From contig NW_021167088.1 in the NCBI RefSeq assembly GCF_003711515.1, forward strand, positions 1,263,769 through 1,327,768: a stretch of 64,000 nucleotides of DNA, given 5' to 3'. Each line of letters begins with the position of its first letter. Positions within the stretch are counted from its first letter, which is position 1. Below are positions 22,493-34,378 of this stretch, piece by piece. The position numbers and the translations under genes were made by a program. The DNA comes from Sodiomyces alkalinus F11 (Eukaryota; Ascomycota; Sordariomycetes; Glomerellales; Plectosphaerellaceae). The notes beneath the pieces are model-generated. The model searched no databases. It was not told the origin of the DNA and was given only the letters and a program-made list of their open reading frames with translations.

Positions 22493-24790
22493 ATGACATA
22501 CGGCATGCACACCGGTGCGGCGTCCACCGTCTCGGCGTGTTCAGCACATGCCGCGAATCTTCCGGTCATTGCAGACGAGGAATCCTCTGACGTGGACGAA
22601 CCCCCCGATTCGAATCTACCTTATTCCCCCATTAAATATGGGGCCTTTGGCCGAAATCCCATCCGACGTTCTGTCGAGATGCACCACCAATCTCTTTTGA
22701 CCAAGGCTCTTCAAAGTCGTTCAGAAGAAGACGGCACGGACGACCGCCCTTCGACTGGATCCTTTCGACTCCGCCGCTCCGCAACAAGTAACGCCAGTCT
22801 CGCTTCCACCGTTGACCTGACTAGCGATACCGGCCTAACAAGTCCCTCTCGAACCAATACGCCCAGCCCGCCTCTTCCCGAGCTTCGATTCCTGACCCTC
22901 AATGGCGAGCCCGCGAAGGAACAAAATCGCCCTCCTATATCTCGACCCGACGAACCCGTCAAGGATCTGGTGGCTCCGAAAAAGCGCCGCATCCAATTCG
23001 CATGCGACTGCAGGCCGGAAACGAAGCCCGTCGTGCAACCTGTCCCACAAAGACCGGTCCCCCCTGCCAAAGCTTCGTCTCCTCCTCCGCGCAAGACGAG
23101 AATTAAATTTGCATACCCAGCTCCTCTTCCTGCGTCCACTCAGAACACTCCGCCTCGCCAAGTGGAGCGGCTCGAGGCGCTCGTCTCCCAGCGTCAACCC
23201 TCGGTGTCAGATCGCGAGCGATCGCGCGGCAGTGGCCAAAAGCAGCGCTACTCTCGGTCTCCTAAGCCTGTCGTGCCTCACCATGCTTCCGACGGTTCTG
23301 CCTGTAAGACGAAGAAATATATCACTGCGAGCGACAAAGATCTCCAGTGTGAATCGTCTCGTTTTCACGAATTCGCCAGCGACGATCCCTGCCATGACGA
23401 CTGGATCCTCGAATCGTGCCCCTCCCAGGGACGCAAACTCACCATCGATGACACTCTTTCGAAGGAAAACGAGATACGCAAGATCGCGAGGGAAGCTGAA
23501 GAGGAAGCCGATGCAGAGGAGGACTTGGAAACAACAAGGGGCGATGACGACGAAGACGAGGACGCCATAGGCGACACAGTTAGCGGCGTCGTCGGCGAGG
23601 ATGATGTGCAGCATGACGATGAAGATGACAACGATGACGATGACGGGGACGACGACGACAATGATGGCGAGGACGATGAGGACTACGACTCCGTCGGCTA
23701 TCACACAGATGAGGAGACGGGCTTCGCTGCCTCTGACGATGAGAACGAGGACGACGGCCTCCAGCTCTGGACTCCCGCGCAGCCGGCCTTGCGCCTCTCA
23801 GGAAGCACGCCAGTCCCTCGCCGCTCCTCGACGATGGCTGGGGACCTTTCTGACTCCTCCGTCGGGTCGCCTAGCGGCGTCCGTGGGATCCGGTCTCGCA
23901 AGACTAGACGAATCAAGATCCGACCGGGCACACCGGAGCTCCCCGACAGCACCGACTTCGTCTGCGGTACTCTAGACGAGGACCTTCCTATGGAGGATGC
24001 GTACATCTCGTGTATGGCCGCTCGGAGGCGTGAGAAACTTCACGTCATCCCTCAAGACATCGACCCCAGCTTTCCCGCCTCAGATCCTGAAGGCGAGGGC
24101 GAGGAAGAAATATTCAATCCGGTGAAGCACGCTAGTGACGACGAGGACCCGTGGCTTCATGGTAAGATGGATGACCTGCATCATGAACAAGACGGGCGCG
24201 GTCGGAAGAAGAAGGGGACACGTCCTTCTCCCAAACGCTATCACTCGCCGCCGCCACCAAAGAAATACCACTCTCCACCTCCGAAGCGTCACCATTCCCC
24301 CGCCCCAACCAAAACTCGTGGGCGCTCTTCGCCACATCGTCTCTTCGACCGTCGTCTGTCGCCTCGTCTTCTTTCACCCCCTCCGCCTCGGCTTCTCCAG
24401 TCGCCGCCTTCGTCTCTGCGCACGGGAGCACAGGCGATTCCCTTTAAGGAGCTGGCGTCGCGCCCCGGCCTGACCATGACCAAGTCGCTGCCTCGAGCAC
24501 CCGCTTTGTTTCCCAACCACCGACATGGCCGTCGCAGCAAGCTGGCCATGACCAATGCAAATAGCAACAACGACATCCATGTTCGAGGTGCCATCGACAT
24601 TGTTAAGGGTCTGGAGAAGAAGCGTCAGAGACGCAGGGAGAAGTTTTATCAAAAGTATTGCAACCGCGCTCGCAAGGGGCAAATCCCGGAACGCAAGCCT
24701 CAACCCGGCATGGGATATGAGCGGATGAGGGAGCTTGGCCTCATCATGGCCGGGAAGATTGAACAGTGCAATTATGTTCTGTCAGTCTGA
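22493..24790 (+). CDS. large acidic fungal protein of unknown function (possibly DUF2457)
   Basis: Intronless frame of 765 aa. ATG 22493 is the first in frame, and a second ATG lies four codons on (22505). The N-terminal third is Ser/Pro-rich and probably disordered. It has short blocks that look like motifs: PYSPIKYGAFGRNPIRRSVE, and two basic-aromatic repeats, KKRRIQFACDC and KTRIKFAYP. Residues about 345-420 are an extreme Asp/Glu run. Next come RIKIRPGTPELPDSTDFVCG and TLDEDLPMEDAYISCMAARR, then a Pro/His/Ser repeat region (KRYHSPPPPKKYHSPPPKRH). The C-terminus is basic and helical (VKGLEKKRQRRREKFYQKYC), ending GYERMRELGLIMAGKIEQCN. From memory this resembles the ascomycete family filed as DUF2457, but I could not search. 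No known function. Confidence 0.8.
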   Translation: MTYGMHTGAASTVSACSAHAANLPVIADEESSDVDEPPDSNLPYSPIKYGAFGRNPIRRSVEMHHQSLLTKALQSRSEEDGTDDRPSTGSFRLRRSATSNASLASTVDLTSDTGLTSPSRTNTPSPPLPELRFLTLNGEPAKEQNRPPISRPDEPVKDLVAPKKRRIQFACDCRPETKPVVQPVPQRPVPPAKASSPPPRKTRIKFAYPAPLPASTQNTPPRQVERLEALVSQRQPSVSDRERSRGSGQKQRYSRSPKPVVPHHASDGSACKTKKYITASDKDLQCESSRFHEFASDDPCHDDWILESCPSQGRKLTIDDTLSKENEIRKIAREAEEEADAEEDLETTRGDDDEDEDAIGDTVSGVVGEDDVQHDDEDDNDDDDGDDDDNDGEDDEDYDSVGYHTDEETGFAASDDENEDDGLQLWTPAQPALRLSGSTPVPRRSSTMAGDLSDSSVGSPSGVRGIRSRKTRRIKIRPGTPELPDSTDFVCGTLDEDLPMEDAYISCMAARRREKLHVIPQDIDPSFPASDPEGEGEEEIFNPVKHASDDEDPWLHGKMDDLHHEQDGRGRKKKGTRPSPKRYHSPPPPKKYHSPPPKRHHSPAPTKTRGRSSPHRLFDRRLSPRLLSPPPPRLLQSPPSSLRTGAQAIPFKELASRPGLTMTKSLPRAPALFPNHRHGRRSKLAMTNANSNNDIHVRGAIDIVKGLEKKRQRRREKFYQKYCNRARKGQIPERKPQPGMGYERMRELGLIMAGKIEQCNYVLSV

Positions 24791-25820
24791 GCTTCCTCTG
24801 GACGACAAGGCCGTCGCCTTGTTCTTTTTCTTTTTTGTGTCTTTCCGCATTCTTCCCTTGAATTTTCTCCCCGTTGTATTTGCATCAAGTGCCACCCGCA
24901 CGAGGCGACCTAGGTGTTTAGCATTGGGAAGGTGCGGCGTCTCACTTCTACCTGCATCCAGACGGCATAACCTGATATTTCTTTTCCTATGTCCATATTC
25001 TTTTCAGTGTACATAGCGACATGCCTTTTTTTGGGGGGGGGTGTCATTTTCTACTATGCCCATCGTAAGATGAGGCGAGGGCTCTGTGTATAATCCCTTT
25101 AGCGAGACGAGTGGACAGGCTGGAGTGAGGGGAGGAGTCCATACCCTGGTAAAGACTCGTTAGCTTGCATGGGACGGTTGGGACATCAGGGGCATTTCTG
25201 GAGTTTTGGTAATGAGACATATGGCGGCTTATTGCCTGTCTTTCGATGACATATCATGCTGGTTCTACGAAGTATTCGCTGTGCAGTGATCTGACAGGAT
25301 GAACCTTGGGAGCCCGGTTTGACAACAGTTGCAAACTGTCTACGGTGGTGGCGGACAAGACAATCTCGCCTTGCACGTAGAGCAGGGCTCTAGAGCACAG
25401 GTTTCGTGGCCCGTGACGATTTGGTAGAGCTGATACGGGGCTCCTACAACCCTTATTTTTGAGTAATCTGGCCTTTCAACTCTTGGATCAATCGCGCATT
25501 CAGGACACGGCTCAATCCTTGTTCGATTAGGTAATCCAAACGTCGGCACTTCGATGAAAGCCTTACAGCTCGTGCCAGCTGTACCGGATTTCAGGCCTTG
25601 ATTTTCAGGCAACAATTTCCATCCTCTTCCCACAAGGCTTCCTTCACCTCGTCACTACACGAGAAACGAGCTCCCGTTTCCTGCCAACTTGGCCCTTTTT
25701 GTTTATTACATCCCTCACGACTCGCACGATCTGAACAATTCAAGGCCCACACTGAGATCATAACTGGCCGAGACCGGCAAAGCAACTAGACAATACAATA
25801 CCTATTGCTACGCTTTAATC
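24791..25820. other. intergenic region upstream of SAR1
   Basis: T-rich 3' UTR of the 765-aa gene, then SAR1 promoter and leader. A TACGAAGTATTC motif lies near 25265. No gene recognised. Confidence 0.5.
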
Positions 25821-26898
<1,078 letters not shown>

Positions 26899-27889
26899 GC
26901 GAGGAGGAAGAGCCATCGACGCTTTTCCTCTTCTTCTTTTTCGAGGAAATCCGAGCTAGGCAGCGGCGCACTACCGGCGACACTCGACACTACACTGGAT
27001 CATGGACTACTACTACGATACGATACCGATGTCTGCACGACGGAGATGGGCGTGGGGAGCTTTGGCGTCGTCAGAAACAGGTAATTTTTTTTCAAACACC
27101 TGATTTTGATCGGGGGTACGACGAGCTATAATGGATTGATTGCACTGGAGGACTGGATCTCTTTTGCCGTATTCTTCCCTGGTGTCTTGTCGAAGGACCC
27201 GAGGCCATACTTTGGAGGGAAGCGAGGCGGTAGGGGGAGCCAGATACCTTAGATAACCCGTCAGGCAAATGGCCAATTCTGTCCATAGAGGCAGGCGGTT
27301 TGTTAGATTATTTAGTACTCGAATTGCGTTCTTTTCCTCGTGCTTTGGCTGCTCTGGTCTCGGTTGTCTGGTTCTTGCCTGTTCTATTCTGTAGGGCGAT
27401 GTACGATACGATGCTCAAGATAGTACCTAAGGTACCTGTATTTCACAGGTCTTCGCTCACGTAATTTGGTCTCGACAAATTGACCTCAAGTACCTTACGC
27501 AGTGCGGAACAGACTCGACATCGCGAAACGTCCAAGTCAGCAAGGTACCTTACCTTATCAGGTACTCCATTGGTACGTACTAATTACGGAAGGCTAACAT
27601 CTATCCCCACCGACGTCATGTTGGGGTGTGATCCCGAGGTACTTCTTCACAAGGCCTTTTCCACCCACTTCTACCTTGTACAGTACGTTTATTATTGATT
27701 ATTATTATTTAGGGACACGGGAATTGTCCCCAACTTCATCCATTCCCAAACCAACTTCTTCGTTTTCGCCCCTTTCTCTTCTAGAGAGCAACACGACTCA
27801 TCTCCCAGAACCCATCGGATCAATCACTCCCATCTCTTGGAATCTGGGTCTTATAATGAGTCAATTTCCTTCGGAAGCAGCCCGCAACT
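26899..27889. other. intergenic region with palindromic motifs
   Basis: 3' flank of SAR1 and promoter of the patatin lipase gene. It contains TACCTAAGGTACCTG at 27424-27438 and several GGTACCTTACC/GTACGTAC motifs at 27490-27590. A 14-codon upstream ORF (27856-27897) overlaps the lipase start. Confidence 0.5.
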
Positions 27890-27897
27890 ATGGCTGA
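27856..27897 (+). promoter_or_regulatory. upstream ORF overlapping the lipase start codon
   Basis: ATG 27856 opens 13 codons (MSQFPSEAARNYG) and ends at TGA 27895-27897, within ATGGCTGA of the main start (27890). Ribosomes that use it would terminate just past the main ATG, so it could limit translation of the lipase. Seen in sequence; effect inferred. Confidence 0.5.
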
Positions 27898-30386
27898 GTC
27901 CTCGACCGATCCTTATGGCTTCCCGCCAGAGGCATACAACCCGTCCAGCTTACCGGATATCGACACCAAGTTCATAAAGGACGAAGATCTGGCTGCCTTC
28001 ATCTCGGCTCTCCATGCCCCCGACCCTCTTCAGAATCAATCCGACGACATCACTTCCCCGCACTCCTCCCGTAGCGCCAGCTATTTCTTGGACCCCGATC
28101 ACACCAAACGCAAGGGCTCCGCCGTCAGTCTTTTCGATGGCTCCGACTCGCAATCTATCGCCGCTCAAGCTGCCGCGCAAGCGGGGGACGTATCTGCCCC
28201 TTCTGGAGGGCTCCCCCAACAACAACACCAACAACAACAAAATGGCGTGTACGGCAATGCCCGTCCGCCGACCCCGACTCTGGGCCGTCGTCAGTCGAGC
28301 ATGTTCATCACCGCCCAGAACGACTGGGCCCCGATCCACAGGCGTGTCCATCAAAAGAGGCGTGGAGACGACGCGCGCAAGGCAGACGGCGGAGGTGGCC
28401 AGGCCCTCCTGGGCACGCGTACCAAGGACGAGACGCGCGAAGGGTACCTGTACAGCCTCCTCAAATGGCCCATGCTCTTCTTCGTGGGTGCGTGGTTGGT
28501 CGGCCTGTCGCTGACCTACCTCTACACGCGGCTGTACATCTGGGTCTACGAGCAGTTCGTCACCTGGCGCGGGCGTCGGCAGCAGCTGCGCATGAGGCTG
28601 CGCCGGACGCACCGGTACCGCGACTGGGTGGCGGCGGCGCGGGAGCTTGACAGGTACCTCGGCCGCGAGAAGTGGAAAGAGCAGAACAGCTTTGCGTATT
28701 ACGACTCCAAGACGGTTCGGCGCGTGTGGGAGCAGCTGCGACGTTGTCGCTTGCGGGCCGAGGCTGTCGAGCACGGTGGTGTGGACGAGAAAGAAAAGGA
28801 GAGCGGAAGGGCTGTGGAGGATCTCAAGGCCCTCCTGGAGGCGTGCGTCAAGAATAACTTTGTGGGCGTGGAGAATCCCAGGCTGTATAGCCAGACGTAC
28901 TATGGTACCAAGAATCTTGTGCAGAATTTCGTCGACGAAGGTGAGTTCTGCCCAGTCCGCGTGCCTGGGGGAAGGGTATTGGTGGCATGTATGCAAGTGG
29001 ATGCCTGTGGATGCCTGACTGACATACGTCTCTCTCCCTCTCTGTCTTTCTCTCTCTCTAGTGGAAAAGAGCGTGGATTTCCTCCGCGAAACGAAACAAC
29101 TGAGCCTCGAGGAGAAACGTGTGGCGTTCAAGGGGATGCATGCCAATTTCGGCCGCACGGCGCTCTGCCTGTCCGGAGGAGCATCGTTTGCATACTATCA
29201 CTTTGGGGTCGTCAAGGCGTTGCTGGAAGCCGACCTGCTACCCGATGTCATTACGGGAACTAGTGGCGGTGCCCTTGTGGCAGCCCTGGTGGCAACGCGT
29301 ACGAACGAGGAGCTCAAGCAGCTGCTCGTCCCCGCGCTCGCCACCCGCATCACGGCGTGCCGCGAGCCCATCACTACGTGGTTGCCGCGATGGTGGAAGA
29401 CGGGTGCGCGGTTCGACGCGGTCGACTGGGCTCGGCAGTCCTCCTGGTGGAGTCGCGGGTCCATGACATTCCGCGAGGCGTTCGAACGGACGGGCCGCAT
29501 CCTCAACGTGAGCTGCGTCCCAGCCGACCCGCACTCGCCCACGATCCTCTGCAACTACCTGACCAGCCCCGACTGCGTCATCTGGTCGGCGGTCCTCGCG
29601 TCGGCGGCGGTCCCGGGCATCCTCAATCCCGTGGTGCTCATGATGAAGCAGCGCGACGGGACGCTCGCGCCCTACTCGTTCGGGCACAAGTGGAAGGACG
29701 GCAGCCTCCGGACGGACATACCGATCAAGGCGCTCAACCTCCACTTCAACGTCAACTTCCCCATCGTGTCGCAGGTCAACCCGCACATCAACCTCTTCTT
29801 CTTCTCGTCGCGCGGGTCGGTGGGCCACCCGGTCACGCACCGCAAGGGCAAAGGGTGGCGCGGCGGGTACGTCATGTCGGCGGTCGAGCACTACCTCAAG
29901 CTGGACATGAACAAGTGGCTCCGGTTCATCCGGCACGCCGAGCTGCTCCCGCGGCCGCTGGGCCAGGACTGGTCGCAGCTCTTCCTGCAGCAGTTCAGCG
30001 GCACCGTCACCGTGTGGCCCCTGACGGTGCCGTCGGACTTTGTGCACATCCTCTCGGACCCGGACCCGCCGCGCCTGGCGCGCATGCTGCACGAGGGGCG
30101 GCAGCGCGGGTTCCCGATCCTCAAGTTTGTGGGGAACCGGCTCCGCGTGGAGCGGGCGGTCGAGCGCGGCCGGAGGGAGACGCGGCCGTGGGTCCGGCGG
30201 GGCAGCATCGAGACGATCCTCAGCGAGGAGGACTTGCGGAGCCTGCTGATCAACAGCGGGAGCACGGATGCAGACGAGGACTCGACGGACGGGGAGGCTG
30301 GGGAGCTGACGACCGCGTTGGAGAATGAGGTTGCTATTGCGGATGACGATTTGGACGACCAGGAGGTAGGGCAGAGGTGGAGGTAG
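27890..30386 (+). CDS. patatin-like phospholipase/triacylglycerol lipase with DUF3336
   Basis: Two exons, 27890-28940 and 29062-30386 (intron GTGAGT...CTCTAG), giving 791 aa. The N-terminal 180 residues are low-complexity with a poly-Gln/Asn run. A hydrophobic hairpin (WPMLFFVGAWLVGLSLTYLY) around residue 190-210 should anchor it in a membrane or lipid droplet. Then comes the region usually called DUF3336 (RYRDWVAAARELDRYLGREK to YYGTKNLVQNFVDE). The patatin domain follows: oxyanion loop LSGGAS (388-393), nucleophile motif GTSGG with Ser418, and the Asp of the dyad in DGS (Asp563). This order is that of yeast Tgl3/4/5 and the fungal patatin-like phospholipases, which hydrolyse storage triacylglycerol or phospholipid. 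The C-terminus is acidic. The exact substrate cannot be told from sequence. Confidence 0.93.
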
Positions 30387-31126
30387 GGGGTTTGGAAGAC
30401 CGTTTAGACGGGATGCGTCTTTAACGTGGCTACGCGTTGCGTTGCTCTGTCTTTCTGTCTTTTTTTCTCCCTTTTTTTCTTTTTTTCTCTTTCCTCTTCA
30501 TTTTTTCCTTTTCCCTTGGATCACGACGAGGACACGGCAGCATGGCGTTTTAGGGGTTCAGGGTGTGTAGAACGCTATTACAAGGAGGGTAGAGGGCCGA
30601 CATGGGCGTATACAGCAGAGAATAGATCATTATACAATGACATTGGAACTGTCCTTCTCGCGACCAACCACCATGGTGTTGGTTAAGGTACAGGGCTACA
30701 AGTACCTAATTAGGTACCTACCTTACATCAGCTCCCGTCTTATCGCACCCGATTACTTATCAGAAGGACAGATTGTCCATGTCCTGGACTGCACCACGGG
30801 CCACCAACCTCCGACTGCCGTGTACAGATCGGGATTAGCGCGGCTTTCCTTTTGCATGTCCCCGACCGGGCAGCCATCCATTCGGTGGCAAACGAGGACC
30901 CACCTTGGCAGTTTCAGTCTGGCAAGTACTGTCGAGCAAGTCCTTGTCGGCTGGCAAGGAAAGAACGCTTAGGTAACCCAGAATATTTTCCGACGTTCAA
31001 CGCCGGAGGCCACGATTGTCAACTGGGAACTTGGGTCCGATGTGCGACCGAACTTCCCCATTCCTTTCACTCCCCTCAACACCATAGCTCCAAGACCCTG
31101 ACCACGGCCACGGTCTCTACGTCAAG
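30387..31126. other. intergenic region upstream of SEC63
   Basis: T-rich 3' flank of the lipase gene (30455-30510), palindromic AGTACCTAATTAGGTACC at 30701-30718 and TAGGTACCTACCTTA at 30711-30725, then the SEC63 promoter. No gene recognised. Confidence 0.5.
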
Positions 31127-33547
31127 ATGAGCTCCGGGTATTCATACGACGAGCAGGTCAGTTATAATGCCCTTCGAAAAGAAAAAGAAAAAAGAAGTGC
31201 ACAGACAGAGAGCTCACATATAACACGCAGGGGCAATTCTTCCCCATCTTCATCCTCACCCTCACCAGTCTCATTACCCTCCCTCTTACCTACACTCTCG
31301 TCTCCCCAGCAAAGGATCTCGAGGCCACTGCCCCGCGGATCAAGTCAGACTACAAGCCAGAACATGACGACATATTACAATCCCTCCGCCAGGCGCAGAA
31401 GCGCAAGCAAAGGCGTGTTCTCCGTACCGTCTTCGTCCTGGCCGGATGGGCCCTCATGGCCTTCATGGTCTACCTGATCGTTACCACCCAGCGCACCGCG
31501 CCCAAGATTTGGAATCCCTATGACATTCTAGGCATTTCTGATGTACGTCTCCGTTCCTTCCCTCCTTCCCTCCTTCCCTCCTTCCCACCTTTCCCATTGT
31601 CGTATTCCATTCCTCCGCTTCGTTTCCAGTAGTGGACAGGTTGGCCTGACTGGTCTTTTTTTTATTGCCCGCCCCCCCTCTAGTCTTCGACCGAACAAGC
31701 AATCAAGAAAAGGTACAAGACCCTGTCAAGGACACTGCATCCCGACAAGGCCAGGCCCGACGCCGCCAAGAACGAGACGGTCGAATCCCTCAACACCGCC
31801 TGGGTCGACATCTCCAAGGCATACCAGGCCCTTACCGACGAGGAGGTCCGGAACAACTACATCCAGTACGGCCACCCCGATGGCAAGCAGAGCTTCTCTA
31901 TCGGCATCGCTCTACCCCCATGGATCATCGCCCACGGCAACGAGAAATATGTCATCTTCCTGTACACCGCCCTTCTCGGCGTTCTGCTTCCCTATCTGGT
32001 TGGCTCCTGGTGGTACGGCAGTCAGCGCATGTCCAAGGAGGGCGTCCTCATGGAGAGTGCCAATAACCTCTTCCGTGCCTACGTCGACAGCATCGACACC
32101 GGGGGCGTCATCACCGCCCTGAGCGTCGGAAAGGAGTACGAGGAGGCTTTCAAGGGCGACAAGGCCGACTCCGGGCTCGCCACCATCGAGTCCCGCATCG
32201 CCTCCCAGGACGACGACTCCGGAATGTCTACCAAGGATAAGCACGCCCTCGTGGACCTCGACAACGGCGTCCGCCGCAAGGCCCTCGCTCTCCTCTGGGC
32301 CTATCTGGGCCGCGTCGAGCTCGGCGATGACGCCCTCAACCGTGCCAAGTACGAAGTAGCCCCGGTGGCCCACTCCCTCAACCGCGCCTTCTCCGTCATT
32401 TCCCAGGCCTTCGGTCACACCGATCCCATCGTCGCCTCCTTCAAGACCAGCCAGCACCTCGTCCAGGCCATCCATCCCAAGGCGTCCCCTCTCCTGCAGC
32501 TCCCCCACTTCACCCCTGCCGTCGCGCGAGCCGTGGACGGCGATCGCAAGGGCCACACCACCGTCCAGCAGTTTATGGAGCTCCCGGACGCCCAACGGAG
32601 AAGCCTCGTCGTGGGGAAGGGCCTCCTCTCCGATGCGCAGTACAAGTCGGCCGTCGGCGTCGCCCGGCAGCTGCCGTATTTCCAGGTCGCCAAGGCCTTC
32701 TTCAAGGTGACCGGCGAGAAGTTCATCATCCCTTCCTCCCTCGTGACCCTGGTCGTCAAGGGACGTATCGTGCCCCCGGGCAGCGAGAACGTGCCGGCCG
32801 TCAACCCGCTGGACCTGGAGGACGTGGACCCCGCCGAAGACGACGTCGACGCCTTCATCGGCCGCAAGAGCAAGGTCATTGTCAAGGCGGCCGACGGGAA
32901 GCCGGTGGCCTTGGACAAGAAGCCCGTGCTGCCCCCGCTGGCCCACGCGCCCTACTTCACCCGCGCCCAGGCCCCCACCTGGTCCGTCTTTTTGACGGAC
33001 GCCAAGCAGGGCAAGATGGCCGTCCCGCCCTTCCACTTCACCCACTTCGACCAGCCCATCTTCGGCGACGACGGCAAGCCCACCTTCAACATGCAGACTC
33101 TCAAGGCGCAGTTCGCCGCGCCGCCACAGCCCGGCCACTACACTTTCGTCATGCACGTCATGAACGACAGCTATGTCGGCTTCGATACCACCATGGAGGT
33201 GACGCTGGTGGTCGAGCACCCAAGCAAGGCGGCTGCCATTGTAGCTGAAGATGAGATTAGCGAACCTGAAGAGGGTGAGTCTTTTTTTTTTTTTTTTAAC
33301 CCTTCCTTTTCTCACCCAACTCCCTTGCCCCCTTGTTACAGTCTGCTAACAGTCCTTTTTTTTTCTCTCCTTCGCAGACTCTTTGGCTGGCCAGATGAGC
33401 GCCCTCAAGGGCGGCAGCGTCCCGGGCACGACCAAGCCCAGGAAGAAGCCGGCCGAGGAGGACTCGGACGAGGAGAGCGGCACGGACGACGATGAGGCGG
33501 ATGACACGAGTGAGACGAACACGGATACGGAGGATGAGGGTGCGTAA
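31127..33547 (+). CDS. SEC63: ER protein translocation subunit Sec63
   Basis: Four exons: 31127-31156, 31231-31542, 31684-33274, 33378-33547, giving 700 aa. Sec63 is the ER-membrane J protein of the Sec61/Sec62/Sec63 translocon, recruiting BiP/Kar2 to the lumenal exit (family knowledge). Seen here: TM1 at about 12-34, TM2 at about 75-95, a lumenal J domain starting NPYDILGISD with HPD at 133-135, and TM3 at about 203-222 (VIFLYTALLGVLLPYLVGSW). The cytosolic Brl region follows, with the helical stretch GVLMESANNLFRAYV and C-terminal FN3-like strands (PGHYTFVMHVMNDSYVGFDT). The tail is highly acidic (EEDSDEESGTDDDEADD), as in yeast where it contacts Sec62. The first exon codes only ten residues. 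Intron 3 has a 16-nt T run just after the donor. Splice phases agree at every join. Confidence 0.96.
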
Positions 33548-34378
33548 AGGCCGTGGGCAGTCCATTGGTCTACAGGGGAGAACGGTGGGCTGTGTTGCGT
33601 CGAGAGGTTTGTCATTTACGTCGAGTCTCCGTCCTGGTTTGTCCCTCGATGGAGGGGGGTTACGTGGGAACCTGATGTTCTTCTTTTTTATTTTATCCTA
33701 TTTTCGTTCTCCGTGGTGTAGCGGAGGTAAAGCGACACGGGGAAGGGGCATCATGTTTTGGTGGATGTCACTGTAGCGATAGGGGAATGAGGCCCAGGGC
33801 ATGGGACGAGCCGAGGAGAAAGAAAGAAAATGATGAGAATCAATACCCGGCTTTACATGCCCTTTGCGTAAGCGTGTGTCTCTCTGTGCTGGCGGCCATT
33901 ATGACGGGTCAGGCTTGTAAGTTACGCCTCTCTTCAGCGAAGCAGGACATACTCATGATCCTGTGGTTGAGCATTTTCTCGGGGCCCGGGGCGGGATAGA
34001 AGTTTGGAAGCTGAGCTGATAATGTGGCAGATGAAGAAAGCATTCTGCATTGAGATATCTGAGGCTGCGAGACGATGAGCCCAGGCATCCCTCACATACA
34101 TTACATACATGCTCGAAGAGTAGCAATCCCCGGTGATCCTCAAAAATTCAGCAAGGCTGTCGCATGTGTCGCGTTTCGTGTGTCCTCTGCCTGTCCAACA
34201 AAAAGGGCCCGTCTCCTCTGGACAACGAAGGTAAAGAACAGGAAAAGAGACAAAAAAAAGGGGGGGGAGAAAGGGGTGTCACGCAGGACCACGAGTCTCC
34301 AACGTCCTTCACACCCCCCTACCCCCTCTCCCAAAATCAAAGTACCCAGGCAACAAGGAAGAACAGAAAAGAAACATG
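33548..34378. other. intergenic region between convergent genes
   Basis: 3' flanks of SEC63 (+) and the GNAT-domain gene (-). An A/G-rich stretch near 34230-34280. No gene recognised. Confidence 0.5.

Noticed and set aside
29238..30092. Long minus-strand frame opposite the patatin lipase
   Set aside because: It is the shadow of a GC-rich coding exon; the composition is Arg/Val/Asp-biased with no protein character.
31912..33315. 467-aa minus-strand frame opposite SEC63
   Set aside because: A shadow frame; the sense strand encodes a full Sec63 with conserved J domain and phased introns.
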